Shown: positions 34,743 through 44,163 of the stretch, piece by piece
Numbering within the stretch: position 1 is the stretch's first letter
Layout: every line of letters begins with the position of its first letter
Assembly (NCBI RefSeq): GCF_014652575.1
Contig: NZ_BMZB01000006.1
Span: 103,275-167,274, forward strand
Source of the DNA: Asticcacaulis endophyticus
GTDB taxonomy: Bacteria > Pseudomonadota > Alphaproteobacteria > Caulobacterales > Caulobacteraceae
Reading direction: 5' to 3'
Length of the DNA: 64,000 bases
Made by a program: the position numbers and the translations under genes
The notes under the pieces: generated by a model
The model's input: only the letters and a program-made list of their open reading frames with translations
What the model was told of the DNA's origin: nothing
The model's database searches: none

Positions 34743-36011
34743 ATGAATATTCTACTGATCGGCTCGGGCGGCCGCGAACACGCCCTCGCATGGAAAATCG
34801 CCCAGAGCCCGCTGTTGACGCGCCTCGTGATCGCGCCCGGCAATCCCGGCATGGCGTCATTGGGCGAATGCGTGGCCATCAAGGTCACTGAGGTCGATAA
34901 GCTGGTGGCGCTGGCGAGGTCCATGAGCGCTGATCTGGTCGTTGTGGGCCCTGAAAGCGCATTGGCTGAAGGCATTGCCGATGCGCTGATGAAGGTCGGC
35001 ATACCGTGCTTTGGGCCGACGCAAACGGCGGCGCAGTTAGAATCGTCAAAAGCCTTCACCAAGGATTTTTGTAAGCGCCATGACATCCCCACCGCGGCCT
35101 ATGAAACCTTTGAAGATATCGACGCCGCGAAAGCCTATCTCAAAACCCTACCCGCGCCCTACATCATTAAGGCTGATGGTCTGGCGGCGGGTAAGGGCGT
35201 GGCCATTTCACCTGATTTGCCGGATGCCTATGCTGAGCTTGAGGCCATGATGTCGGGCCGCTTTGGCACATCAGGCGCGCGGGTGGTGATCGAAGAATTT
35301 ATGACCGGCGAGGAAGCGTCGATCTTTGCGCTCTGTGACGGCGAAACCGCGTTACTCTTCGGCTGGGCGCAGGACCATAAGCGCGCTTTTGACGGCGATA
35401 CCGGCCCTAATACCGGCGGTATGGGCACCTATAGCCCGGCGCCGATTGTGACCTCGGCATTGCTCGATATCACCCAGCGCGACATCCTTGATCCGACCAT
35501 GCAGGGCATGAAGGCCGAGGGCAATCCGTATAGGGGCGTGCTCTATGCCGGTCTGATGGTGGAGGGCGGTAATCCGCGTCTGGTCGAATATAATGCCCGC
35601 TTTGGCGACCCGGAATGTCAGGTGCTGATGCTGCGCCTCAAGAGCGATATCGTGCCCTATCTGCTGGCGGCGGCCAGGGGCGGGCTGAAATATCTGCCAG
35701 CCCCGGAATGGCATGAAGAAGCGGCCGTATGCGTCGTCTATGCCGCCAAGGGCTACCCCGACAGCCCGATTGGCGGTTCGATCATCAAAGGCGCTGAGCA
35801 GGACTTTGGTGACGGCGTCAGTGTGTTCCATGCCGGTACATCGCTGGCGGAGGATGGCTCCTTGCTGGCCGCCGGCGGGCGGGTGCTCAATGTCTGCGCG
35901 CGCGGGGCGACAATCAAAGAGGCCCGTGACGCCGCCTATGACGCGGTCTCGAAAATCCAGTGGCCGGGCGGGTTTTATCGCTCAGATATCGGCTGGCGTG
36001 CCCTATCGTAA
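34743..36011 (+). CDS. purD: Phosphoribosylamine-glycine ligase
   Basis: Joins glycine to phosphoribosylamine with ATP, second step of purine synthesis. 422 residues, the family norm. MNILLIGSGGREHALAWK is the N-terminal signature; the ATP-grasp lid and binding site are seen in YIIKADGLAAGKGV and FGDPECQVLM; GPNTGGMGTYSPAP is the PurD motif. Its final nine bases overlap the convergent lpxK gene. Confidence 0.97.
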   Translation: MNILLIGSGGREHALAWKIAQSPLLTRLVIAPGNPGMASLGECVAIKVTEVDKLVALARSMSADLVVVGPESALAEGIADALMKVGIPCFGPTQTAAQLESSKAFTKDFCKRHDIPTAAYETFEDIDAAKAYLKTLPAPYIIKADGLAAGKGVAISPDLPDAYAELEAMMSGRFGTSGARVVIEEFMTGEEASIFALCDGETALLFGWAQDHKRAFDGDTGPNTGGMGTYSPAPIVTSALLDITQRDILDPTMQGMKAEGNPYRGVLYAGLMVEGGNPRLVEYNARFGDPECQVLMLRLKSDIVPYLLAAARGGLKYLPAPEWHEEAAVCVVYAAKGYPDSPIGGSIIKGAEQDFGDGVSVFHAGTSLAEDGSLLAAGGRVLNVCARGATIKEARDAAYDAVSKIQWPGGFYRSDIGWRALS

Positions 36012-36989
36012 TAGGGCGGCTTTGAACCCATCTTCATCATCGAAGCGCGCCTGAATGGGCAGGTAGTCGATAATTGATTTCCATCCTTCGGGCAGCTTGA
36101 CCCAATCCTTTTCGGTGGTGATCAGGCGCGCCGCCTGTTCATCGGCCGTGGCTTTAAGAGCGGTCAGATCAGTCTCGGAAATCGGCGCATGATCAGGATA
36201 GGCTTTGAAACCAACGATATCGCACCCCAGCCGTTCAAGCGTGTCCTGAAACTTCCACGGCTTGGCTATGGCGGCAAAGGCCACCACGCGGGCGGGTTTC
36301 ATAACCGCTGTCAGGCGGGCAATAAAGACCGGTTTACCTTTGAATAGACCCACTAATTCAGGATCGATCGGGGCATCCTCAGACGGCAACCACAGGACGA
36401 TAATATCGGCCCGCGCTAAACCATCATTTAGTGGCTCACGCATTGGCCCATAAGGAACCACGCCGCCATCACCAAAGGGCCAAGCGCCATTTGAGGTATC
36501 GCCGTCAACCACGACGATATTGATATCCTTGGCAATGGTCTGGTTCTGGTGGGCATCGTCAACGACGCAGATTTGGGCGTCCGAGGTCTCTATCGCCCGC
36601 AGTCCGGCGGCACGGTCTTTAGCGATAACAAACGGAAACTCACGCGCCAGCATCCACGCTTCGTCACCCACTTCGGCAGCGGTATGGGTGATTGAATCAA
36701 TATTGATTGGGCCGTCAAATTTGCCGCCATAGCCTTTCGAGAGACCTGCCGCGTGTGGCAACAATCGCAGGATTTCCCGCGTTATTGGCGTCTTGCCTGA
36801 CCCGCCGACCGTCAGATTGCCAACGGAAATAACCTTGAGTGATGACCGATAGGGCGCTGCCTTTTTAGACTTGCCACGACCGGCGGCGATCCACAGTTGC
36901 GATAGCGGCCACAGCACCGGACGCCACCACGGCGCACCGTCAGCGTTTTTTGTGTACCACCACTTCGGGGTTTTGAAAGTCAGGATCAA
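36003..36989 (-). CDS. lpxK: Tetraacyldisaccharide 4'-kinase
   Basis: Phosphorylates the 4' position of the lipid A disaccharide at the inner membrane. 328 residues; the P-loop is ISVGNLTVGGSGKTP near residues 55-69, and DDAHQNQ carries the catalytic region. No ATG occurs near the N-terminus; the frame starts at TTG 36989 with a weak ribosome site. Last of the minus-strand lipid A/Kdo block and convergent with purD. An AT-rich small gene separates it from waaA. Confidence 0.94.
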   Translation of the reverse strand: MILTFKTPKWWYTKNADGAPWWRPVLWPLSQLWIAAGRGKSKKAAPYRSSLKVISVGNLTVGGSGKTPITREILRLLPHAAGLSKGYGGKFDGPINIDSITHTAAEVGDEAWMLAREFPFVIAKDRAAGLRAIETSDAQICVVDDAHQNQTIAKDINIVVVDGDTSNGAWPFGDGGVVPYGPMREPLNDGLARADIIVLWLPSEDAPIDPELVGLFKGKPVFIARLTAVMKPARVVAFAAIAKPWKFQDTLERLGCDIVGFKAYPDHAPISETDLTALKATADEQAARLITTEKDWVKLPEGWKSIIDYLPIQARFDDEDGFKAALLR

Positions 36990-37021
36990 GGTTAAAGAAT
37001 TCTAATTGTGACGTGATAATG

Positions 37022-37258
37022 CTAGCGGTCGCTAACAGTAAAAACTTTCGGAATTAGCATAATGCCTGAAATGGAGGTCCACGCTCCAAAGGCAAGATGA
37101 GCAATGCATAATATTATAATTTTTACTTTATGTAATGTGGACTTGCCTCTTTTATTAGCAGTCAAGTAAGCGTGTTTGTAATACATATAAGCACCCCAAG
37201 TTGAGGTAAACCCAAGGCCGAGTAAAGCGCCCATTAGCGTTGTGTCAGAGATATACAT
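37022..37258 (-). CDS. Small AT-rich membrane protein, 78 residues, unknown
   Basis: An unrecognised protein with two hydrophobic helices (MGALLGLGFTSTWGAYMYY and KIIILCIAHLAFGAWTS) around a basic loop, ANKRGKSTLHKVK. Both its codons and the surrounding 36990-37290 stretch are clearly more AT-rich than lpxK and waaA on either side, hinting at late acquisition. Ribosome site is weak. It is collinear with both neighbours, so it would be co-transcribed. Probably real, function unknown. Confidence 0.55.
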   Translation of the reverse strand: MYISDTTLMGALLGLGFTSTWGAYMYYKHAYLTANKRGKSTLHKVKIIILCIAHLAFGAWTSISGIMLIPKVFTVSDR

Positions 37259-37293
37259 TTCTAACTTTCAGGTTTGAGGTAATACATAATGGC

Positions 37294-38616
37294 TTAGGCC
37301 GCCTCATCCTGAGCGGGGGCGGGCGGCAACAGCGGCTCCAGACAGCGCCAGACCATCGGCAGGGTGTCGCCATCCTTACGTGCCAGCCGCCGCGCCAGCG
37401 TATTGGCCGCCTCACGCGCCTGCGGATTGACCAGCAATTGCTCGACGATCAGGCTCAGTTCATCGCGACTGCTAGCCTTCCAGCCTGCGCCCAACTCCAG
37501 CACGTCGTCATAGACCGCCTGCCAGTTGTAAAGTTCTGCGCCAAATATGACGGCTTTCGACAACCGCATGGCCTCCAGCGGGTTATGGCCACCGATGCCG
37601 GTTGAAAAACTACCGGCCATGATGACCACATCGGCCAGCCGGAAAAACACCCCAAGTTCCCCCAGAGTATCGGCCAGATAGATCTGGGTATCCGGTGTAA
37701 TGACCTCGGTCTTTGAGCGTTGCGCCACCGTAAACCCCAGCGCTTCCAGATCAAGCCGGATTTCTTCGGCGCGGGTCGGATGGCGCGGCACGATAATCAA
37801 CAACGGCTTATCCGGAGATTTAATTATCGTCTCTAAGGCGCTGGAAATATAGGCCTCTTCGGTCGGGTGGGTGCTGGCGGCGACAATGACCTGCCGCGCA
37901 CCGATCTGTGCGGCCAAAGCCTCACGCGTGGGGGTATCATCCTCCAACGGCGCGCCCAGGGTTTTGAGATTGGCCTGCGGGGCGACGTGACGGGCAACCG
38001 GATCGCCCAGGCTTTTGAGGCGGGCTTCAGAGTCTTTGTCCTGCGCCATGATCAGGTCGAAACCGCTTAGGGTATAGGTGATGGCCTCTTTCAGGCGCAT
38101 CCAGCCCTTATAGGTTTTTTCGGTAATACGCGCACTTAAGAGGGCGTGTTTGATGCCGCGTTTCTGTAAGGCCCCGATCAGGTTGGGCCACAGGTCGCTT
38201 TCGATAAAGATGGCAAGGTCCGGCTGCCAGTGATCCAGAAACGCGGCCACCGCCTGCGGGGTGTCGATAGGCGCATATTGGTGCGTGATGTCGCCCACAG
38301 TCGCCAGCCGTTTGGCCAAAATCTCGGCTGAGGTTGTGGTCGATGTGGTCAGCAAAAACCGAACATCGGGCCGCTCCGCTTTTAGGCGCTCAATAACCGG
38401 CAGCACCGACAGACTTTCGCCGACGCTGACGCCGTGCAACCATATCAGAGTGCCGGACGGGCGCGGTGTGTCCGTGCGGCCCAGACGCTCCCGGAACCGG
38501 ATCGGGTCTTCCTTGCCGCGCTCAAGCCGTCTGCGCAGAACAAAGGGTGCCTGAGTGTGAAACAGGCTCATCAACCATTGATAAGCGGTCAGGGAAAACG
38601 GTTTGGGACTGCGCAT
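37294..38616 (-). CDS. waaA: 3-deoxy-D-manno-octulosonic acid (Kdo) transferase
   Basis: Inner-membrane glycosyltransferase adding Kdo to the lipid A precursor. 440 residues. An N-terminal GT30 domain includes IWLHGVSVGES and FLLTTSTTTSAEI; the C-terminal GT-B half holds VVIMAGSFSTGIGGHNPLE, the nucleotide-sugar loop. The ATG directly abuts the stop of the DUF374 gene (no gap), a tight operon. The final residues are EAA. Confidence 0.95.
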   Translation of the reverse strand: MRSPKPFSLTAYQWLMSLFHTQAPFVLRRRLERGKEDPIRFRERLGRTDTPRPSGTLIWLHGVSVGESLSVLPVIERLKAERPDVRFLLTTSTTTSAEILAKRLATVGDITHQYAPIDTPQAVAAFLDHWQPDLAIFIESDLWPNLIGALQKRGIKHALLSARITEKTYKGWMRLKEAITYTLSGFDLIMAQDKDSEARLKSLGDPVARHVAPQANLKTLGAPLEDDTPTREALAAQIGARQVIVAASTHPTEEAYISSALETIIKSPDKPLLIIVPRHPTRAEEIRLDLEALGFTVAQRSKTEVITPDTQIYLADTLGELGVFFRLADVVIMAGSFSTGIGGHNPLEAMRLSKAVIFGAELYNWQAVYDDVLELGAGWKASSRDELSLIVEQLLVNPQAREAANTLARRLARKDGDTLPMVWRCLEPLLPPAPAQDEAA

Positions 38617-39333
38617 CTAAAGCGGCGCCCCCACTACGCGATCGGCTTCATCGTTGACGCGCGTCAAAACATCACCCATGTGGGTCATCAGGTGTTGCAA
38701 GCGGTCGGCATCGATATCGGCCGGCACGGGGTCATGAACCTCCCACACAATCGCCGCATGTCCGAACGGCAACGGTACGCGCATCCTATCCCAGGTCTTA
38801 AATTCGATAAAGCGGGAGGTCGATAAACCTACCGTGATCATGGGTGCGCCCGTCATTTGCGACAGTTTCAGTGTACCTTCGGTCATTTCGCGGTGCGGCC
38901 CACGCGGCCCGTCAGGGGTCATGGCCACGCAGCGACCCTCACCAGCCGGGGCGGCACGCATCCAGCGCAGCATCTCACGAAAAGCCTGAGCGCCACCTTT
39001 TTGCTTGGTGGGGTCGGATTTTTTTGCCGACGATCCGCGGATGGCATGATAGCCGAAGCGCTGATTGATCAGGGCGCTCTGGTCACCGCTTTTGGACAGG
39101 GAAGCCAGCACGCAGACCGCTTGCGCGCGGTCCAGCGGCCAGCAGGCATGGGTCAGATGCAGGCGGCCATGCCAGAACATCAGCACAACGGGGCCTTTGG
39201 CGGCCCAGATCGCTTCGACGGGAGCCTGATTGACCCGCGTCCAGCGCGAGGTGCGGTAGCAGAATTTCAGATAACCGACGACGAGTATGGCGATCAGTTT
39301 CTGAACCGGTTTTGAGTTTAAAAGCGACTTCAT
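38617..39333 (-). CDS. DUF374 lysophospholipid-acyltransferase-like protein
   Basis: A 238-residue membrane-associated acyltransferase of the LPLAT superfamily. An N-terminal hydrophobic segment precedes PVVLMFWHGRLHLTHACWP; a second block, MTPDGPRGPHREMTEG, is the usual DUF374 glycerophosphate-binding motif. It lacks the full HX4D box, having HGRLH in its place. It lies between the ABC exporter (ATGA overlap) and waaA (abutting), so it probably acylates lipid A or a related envelope lipid. Confidence 0.88.
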   Translation of the reverse strand: MKSLLNSKPVQKLIAILVVGYLKFCYRTSRWTRVNQAPVEAIWAAKGPVVLMFWHGRLHLTHACWPLDRAQAVCVLASLSKSGDQSALINQRFGYHAIRGSSAKKSDPTKQKGGAQAFREMLRWMRAAPAGEGRCVAMTPDGPRGPHREMTEGTLKLSQMTGAPMITVGLSTSRFIEFKTWDRMRVPLPFGHAAIVWEVHDPVPADIDADRLQHLMTHMGDVLTRVNDEADRVVGAPL

Positions 39334-41171
39334 GACGCCACACCTGATGCCATTTGCGGGCTATTGTGTGGCATATCAAACTGTTGCCGCGCCAGATCGG
39401 CATAGAGACCGCCGGAGGTAATCAGGCCGTCATGGGTGCCGCGCTCCACGATCCGGCCTTTGTCGAGCACCAGAATCTCATCGGCATGGCGAATGGTCGA
39501 CAGGCGGTGGGCGATCATGAAGGTGGTGCGCCCAGCCATCAGCCGTTCCAGCGCTTCCTGCACGCGGGCTTCGGATTGGGTATCGAGCGCGGAGGTGGCT
39601 TCATCGAGCAGCAAAAGTGGCGCATCTTTCAGGAAAGCGCGGGCAATGGCGATGCGTTGTTTCTGGCCTCCCGACAAGCGTGAACCGGCTTCGCCGACGC
39701 GGGTGTTGTAACCCTCGGGTAGGTCCATGATGAACTCATGGGCGGCGGCGTCACGGGCGGCTTTTTCGATGGCGGCGGGGTCAGCATTCGGGTTGCCATA
39801 GGCGATATTGACCGCGATGGTATCATCGAACAGGAACGGATCTTGGGTCACCAGCGCAATATTTTCGCGCAATGATTTGAGCGTAAACGATTTTTGGTCC
39901 TCACCATCAAAGCGGATATGGCCGCGGGTGACGTCGAAAAAACGCGGCAGCAGGTTGAGCAGGGTCGATTTGCCTGACCCTGACGGACCGACCAGAGCGA
40001 TCGAGCGTCCGGCCTCAGCGGTGAAATTTATGCCGGTAAGGGTCGGCATATCCGGCGCATATTCAAAACCGACGTCCTCAAAGCGGATCGTTTTAAAATC
40101 GCGCGGTAGGGCCACGACACCCGGCGCGTCCTTGATGTCAGGTTGTATATCCAGAACGGCAAACAATCTTTGGGCCGCCGTCATGCCTTCGGACATTATG
40201 GTTTGCAGGCTGGCGAGTTGGCGCAAGGATTGCGCCGCTGACCCCAGCAGGGCCAGAAACGCGGTAAAGCCGCCGACGGTCATTTCGCCAAGGCCAGAGC
40301 GCCAGCCGGCATAGGCGATGACCAGCGCGATCAGCACAGTTGTCAGGGCTTCGGTGACGGGGGCGGCCGAGGCGCGGGCATTGGCGCCCTTGATGATGTG
40401 TTTCTGGCGGCGGGCGATCACGTCATTGACGCGGCCTTCTTCAAAGCTTTCCTGATGAGCGATTTTGACGATTTTGACGCCATCAAGGCTTTCCATAATG
40501 GCCGACGACAGGCTGGAGGTTTCTTCCATCGCTCCTTTGGCGGCCTTTTTGGTGCGCTTCATATAGCCCGATAAGACCTGACCAATGATCGGGCCGATGA
40601 TCAGCACGCCGAGCGTCATTTTCCAGTCGATAAAGGCCATGGCAATCAGGGTGTAGATAACCGTCAGGCCGTGCTGGGTGTAGTTGACGACGCCGTTGGT
40701 GGTGGCTTCGCGCATTAAACCGGCATCGAAAAGAACCGAGCTAAGATATTGTCCGGAATGGGCTTTTTGCAGGCGGGCCAGATCGGCACGGATCAGGTTG
40801 GCAAATAACTGCGATTGAATATGGCCGACAAGCTGGTGACCGATTCGGTTGACGAGGGTGACCTGTCCCAGTTGCGCCCCCAGCCGGATAAAGCCCATGA
40901 TGACAATGATCAAAGGCACCATCAACAGTGGATTTTCGGCGATGATTGATGGCACGTTTGTGGTGGCGGGGCCCGTTTCACCGAACAGAAGCTCCACGCC
41001 GGGCTTAAGCATCAACAGCACGCCGGCTGTTGCCAGCCCCACCAGGGCCGCGCATAGCATGGAGGTGAACAGCGCGCCCTTTTGCGGGCTTAAATACTCA
41101 CGCCACACGCGGGCCATGACAGCCTTGGCGCTGATGTCAGATGTCGTGGTGAGAGGTGAAGGCTTAGGCAT
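39330..41171 (-). CDS. MsbA-like ABC lipid exporter
   Basis: A 613-residue half-size ABC transporter with six helices and a C-terminal ATPase, likely flipping lipid A core across the inner membrane. Walker A is VGPSGSGKSTLLN, the signature RLSGGQKQR, Walker B LLLLDEATSAL and the switch His IAHRLST. Start at ATG 41171. First gene of the minus-strand lipid A/Kdo operon. MsbA is the best guess by family and place, though other lipid exporters look alike. Confidence 0.92.
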   Translation of the reverse strand: MPKPSPLTTTSDISAKAVMARVWREYLSPQKGALFTSMLCAALVGLATAGVLLMLKPGVELLFGETGPATTNVPSIIAENPLLMVPLIIVIMGFIRLGAQLGQVTLVNRIGHQLVGHIQSQLFANLIRADLARLQKAHSGQYLSSVLFDAGLMREATTNGVVNYTQHGLTVIYTLIAMAFIDWKMTLGVLIIGPIIGQVLSGYMKRTKKAAKGAMEETSSLSSAIMESLDGVKIVKIAHQESFEEGRVNDVIARRQKHIIKGANARASAAPVTEALTTVLIALVIAYAGWRSGLGEMTVGGFTAFLALLGSAAQSLRQLASLQTIMSEGMTAAQRLFAVLDIQPDIKDAPGVVALPRDFKTIRFEDVGFEYAPDMPTLTGINFTAEAGRSIALVGPSGSGKSTLLNLLPRFFDVTRGHIRFDGEDQKSFTLKSLRENIALVTQDPFLFDDTIAVNIAYGNPNADPAAIEKAARDAAAHEFIMDLPEGYNTRVGEAGSRLSGGQKQRIAIARAFLKDAPLLLLDEATSALDTQSEARVQEALERLMAGRTTFMIAHRLSTIRHADEILVLDKGRIVERGTHDGLITSGGLYADLARQQFDMPHNSPQMASGVAS

Positions 41172-41344
41172 TCAGAACAGATAGGGTTGTTGGACCAATA
41201 GCCTATAGCCTTTAAGGTGATTTTTCTCAAAACCAATAGGGTTTTGGTCGCACCTGCGCACAAAAGACCTTATCACTGCGTCAAAAATGTCTATATGAGG
41301 GGCCGAGCGGATCACCGCTATCCTTCAAAAAATATTTCGAGTTC

Positions 41345-42040
41345 ATGGTCAAACTATTCAAAACCCCAAAGACCCATAAGGTATATGACACGTCCTCAAA
41401 ATGGGGGCTGTTCAAGACCTATATGGCCTTTCTGTGGGGCGATCATGCCTATCTGAGGCTCGGTTTTACCAATGCCCATTGGATTGATGATAAGATGCTG
41501 CGTGCCAATCAGCCGTGGCCGTTTCAACTCAGGTGGTTTCAGAAACATGACGGTATAAAGACCGTCATCAATCTGCGCGGGCAGCGTGGATCGTTCTATG
41601 CGCTCGAAAAACATGCCTGTGCGCGGCTGGGGCTGAAGCTTGTCGATTTTAAGGTGACCTCACGCGATGTGCCGACCAAAGAGGCTATTCTGGCCGCCAA
41701 AGACATGTTTGAGCGGATCGAATATCCGGCCCTGCTGCATTGTAAATCGGGTGCCGATCGGGCAGGGATCATGAGCGTCCTGTACCGCCATTTGCATCTG
41801 GGCCATCCGATCGAAGACGCGATGAGCGAACTGGGCCTGCGCACCCTGCACATGAAGGCGGGCAAGACCGGCGTGCTCGATTATATCTTTGAGCGCTATC
41901 TGACGGTCGGCAAGCCGCAGGGCCTAAGCTTCGTCGAATGGACCCAGAGCGAGGATTACGACCCGGTGCGGATTAAGTCCGACTTCAAATCATCGTGGTG
42001 GGGCACGCTTTTGACCGAAAAAATCTTCAGGCGTGAATAG
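41345..42040 (+). CDS. Dual-specificity/tyrosine phosphatase-like protein
   Basis: A 231-residue cysteine phosphatase. The P-loop is HC133KSGADR139AG, with the catalytic Cys and Arg; the general acid is probably the Asp in KVTSRDVP. It lacks a signal peptide. It diverges from the lipid A/Kdo block 173 bases away. An essential tyrosine-phosphatase homologue (CtpA) tied to envelope integrity and lipid A is known in Caulobacter crescentus, and this could be its orthologue acting on lipid A phosphates, which is inference. The gap 41172-41344 has a CAAAACC/GGTTTTG stem and nothing else. Confidence 0.83.
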   Translation: MVKLFKTPKTHKVYDTSSKWGLFKTYMAFLWGDHAYLRLGFTNAHWIDDKMLRANQPWPFQLRWFQKHDGIKTVINLRGQRGSFYALEKHACARLGLKLVDFKVTSRDVPTKEAILAAKDMFERIEYPALLHCKSGADRAGIMSVLYRHLHLGHPIEDAMSELGLRTLHMKAGKTGVLDYIFERYLTVGKPQGLSFVEWTQSEDYDPVRIKSDFKSSWWGTLLTEKIFRRE

Positions 42041-42119
42041 TTAACGCATCTGAGTGGCCAACCATAGACAGTTTCGCAAAACCCTGTAATCTGAAATTCA
42101 GGTTTTGAGGGGGCTAATC

Positions 42120-43043
42120 ATGCAGGGCATCGACCTCTACGCGCCAAAGCAGCCGGGACAGCGGTTGACCTGGACGCCGTTTGCCTTTGCCGTCACCTTC
42201 ATCGCCATTGCCATGTGCGCGCTGGTAGGCATCCGGCTGATCTACCTGTTCGACTGGGAGCATGGCGAGGCCCACATCTGGCCAGCCTTATCTGTGCAAC
42301 TGGTCACAGGCTTTGGCATGTCGGCCGTGCTGATCCTGATCTGGGCCTGGTTTTATGAGCGGCGCGGGTTTGCGGCCAATGGCCTTAATCAAAAGGGACT
42401 GACGCGGTTCGGACGCGGATGGCTGATAGGTGTTGGGTTTGCGCTGTTTATTGTGGCCATCGCCGTGATCAGCGGCGTCTATGAGGTCGAACATTCCGGC
42501 TTTCGCGCCGAACCAAGCTGGCTGGGGCTGATCCCGTTCATAGTTTTACTGTTCGGATTTGTGGTGCAGGGATCGACCGAAGAAATCCTGATGCGTGGTT
42601 ATCTGATGTCGGTTCTGGCGTCACGGCATGGGCTAATGCTGGCAGTTACGCTCAACAGCGCATTTTACACCCTGCTGCACAGCAGTAAATTCAGCCTGAC
42701 CTTTGAGCTGATTATCATGGTGTTCAATATTCTGCTTCTGGCCCTGTTCATCAGCCTTTATGCTATTCGCGAACACTCGATCTGGGGCATTTGCGGCTGG
42801 CATACCGCGTGGAACTGGCTACTGGGGGTCGGCTTTGGCTTTGATATCGCCGGGCGTAACTTCGGGGTCGAGCCCTTGCTGGTCGACCTCAAGGCGGCCC
42901 CCGGTCAGCCGTGGTGGCTGACGGGCGGCGCCGTAGGGCCGGAAGGCAGTGTGATCACCAGTCTGGTTCTGTCAGCCGCCATTGGCTGGCTGCTGTGGCA
43001 GGGCGGCTGGAAGATATTCAGACCATCCGCCCAAGCGGTTTAA
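42120..43043 (+). CDS. CPBP-family intramembrane metalloprotease
   Basis: A 307-residue polytopic protein of the CAAX-protease/bacteriocin-processing (Abi) family with about eight helices. The motifs are STEEILMRGYL (the EExxxR motif), the His in YTLLHSSKFS, and GWHTAWNWLLG (HxxxN). The ATG at 42120 has GAGGGGG upstream; an in-frame TTG at 42105 is unlikely. It lies downstream of the phosphatase, in an opposite-strand pair inside the lipid A/Kdo and pmbA blocks. Substrate unknown. Confidence 0.88.
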   Translation: MQGIDLYAPKQPGQRLTWTPFAFAVTFIAIAMCALVGIRLIYLFDWEHGEAHIWPALSVQLVTGFGMSAVLILIWAWFYERRGFAANGLNQKGLTRFGRGWLIGVGFALFIVAIAVISGVYEVEHSGFRAEPSWLGLIPFIVLLFGFVVQGSTEEILMRGYLMSVLASRHGLMLAVTLNSAFYTLLHSSKFSLTFELIIMVFNILLLALFISLYAIREHSIWGICGWHTAWNWLLGVGFGFDIAGRNFGVEPLLVDLKAAPGQPWWLTGGAVGPEGSVITSLVLSAAIGWLLWQGGWKIFRPSAQAV

Positions 43044-43053
43044 ATTATTTTAC

Positions 43054-43100
43054 GCGCATTTGAATCCAAAAACCGCTTCACACTTTTTGGAATGCGCTCT
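43054..43100. repeat. Palindromic intergenic repeat unit
   Basis: GCGCATT, a 5-base insert, then CCAAAAA pairs with TTTTTGGAATGCGC to form a stem-loop that ends in GCGCTCT. The sequence resembles dispersed palindromic units common in alphaproteobacteria that end in AGAGC/GCTCT. It lies just after the CPBP gene and covers the stop codon of the DUF4170 gene. A related-looking unit is at 63531. Confidence 0.55.
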
Positions 43101-43317
43101 AGGCATCCGGGTTCAGCATCTTATGGGCATGGATAACGAAATAGCGCATCAGGGCATTATCAACCGTTGACTGCGCCTTGGCGCGCCACGCCTTGACCGC
43201 TTCTTCGTAGGAGCCATAAGCCCCGACAAACTCAACAGCCTTAAGGTCTTTGAATTGGGTCTTGGTCAGATCGGACAGTTCGCCGCCGATAACGATGTGC
43301 AAAAGTTGTTCACTCAT
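43099..43317 (-). CDS. DUF4170 protein
   Basis: A 72-residue cytoplasmic protein. The pattern HIVIGGELSDL, then FVGAYGSYEEAVKAWRAKAQSTVDNA and YFVIHAHKMLNP is characteristic of the alphaproteobacterial DUF4170 family. It starts 12 bases after the CysQ-like gene stop, the family's usual company. Function unknown. Its stop lies within the palindromic repeat at 43054. Confidence 0.88.
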   Translation of the reverse strand: MSEQLLHIVIGGELSDLTKTQFKDLKAVEFVGAYGSYEEAVKAWRAKAQSTVDNALMRYFVIHAHKMLNPDA

Positions 43318-43329
43318 AACAAAATAACC

Positions 43330-44163
43330 TCAGATATGGTCAAGGGTCGCTAAATGCCCGCAGCGCCGGATGATTTCCGCATAAAGCGGCTCACAGGCGC
43401 AGACGAGCGAGGGTTTAAGACTGGACTTACCATTGAAATGATAAGGATTACCTAAATGATCGGACGTTTTCGCGCCGGCTTCACGGGCGATAAGCGTAGA
43501 GGCGGCGACATCCCAGTCGCGCTTTGGGGTCAGGGCCAAGGTGAAATCGGCGCGCCCGGCGGCCACACACACCATGCGATAGGCCACCGACGGCCGTGAC
43601 GTCACCAAAAGCCTTGGCCAGTCGCCGCGCCAGATCGCCTTACCGAACACACGGGCGTCGCCGATGACGTGGGCACCGTCCAGAGCCGCGGTTGTGGTGG
43701 CGTGGATCGGTGCGCCATTGAGCGTCGCCCCAAGCCCAAGACCCGCGGCATAAAGCTCTTGTGCGTCAGGGGCGTAGACGACGCCGGCGACCGGCTGCCC
43801 GTTTTCAACAATGGCCAAAGCAATGGTCCAGTAAGGACTGCCCTTGGTAAAGCCCATGGTGCCGTCGATGGGGTCGAGCACAAATACCCTGGCTTTACTG
43901 AGCCGGGCATCGGTGTCCGGCGATTCTTCGCTTTGCCAGCCGTAATGAGGCCGCACCTGCATCAGGGCTTCTTTGAGCCACAGATTGACTTCAAGATCAG
44001 CATTGGTGACGACCGAGCCATCGGATTTGTAATCGATGATCAGCCCCTGCGCCTTGACGTGCTGAGCCAGAGCGCCGACGCGACGAACCTTGTCGACCAG
44101 AAGGGCGAGGTCTTCCTCCAGCTCCCGGCGCGCATCGGCAGTCACGGCGGTGGCCTTGTTCAT
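43330..44163 (-). CDS. Inositol-monophosphatase-fold phosphatase (CysQ-like)
   Basis: A 277-residue lithium-sensitive phosphatase family member. Metal ligands are visible in WQSEESPD and VLDPIDGTMGFTKG, with a third Asp in KRDWDVAAS. CysQ-type enzymes hydrolyse 3'-phosphoadenosine 5'-phosphate; other members act on inositol or sugar phosphates. It overlaps pmbA by 4 bases (ATGA) and is followed by DUF4170, forming a three-gene operon. I leave the symbol open because the substrate is not readable. Confidence 0.88.
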   Translation of the reverse strand: MNKATAVTADARRELEEDLALLVDKVRRVGALAQHVKAQGLIIDYKSDGSVVTNADLEVNLWLKEALMQVRPHYGWQSEESPDTDARLSKARVFVLDPIDGTMGFTKGSPYWTIALAIVENGQPVAGVVYAPDAQELYAAGLGLGATLNGAPIHATTTAALDGAHVIGDARVFGKAIWRGDWPRLLVTSRPSVAYRMVCVAAGRADFTLALTPKRDWDVAASTLIAREAGAKTSDHLGNPYHFNGKSSLKPSLVCACEPLYAEIIRRCGHLATLDHI

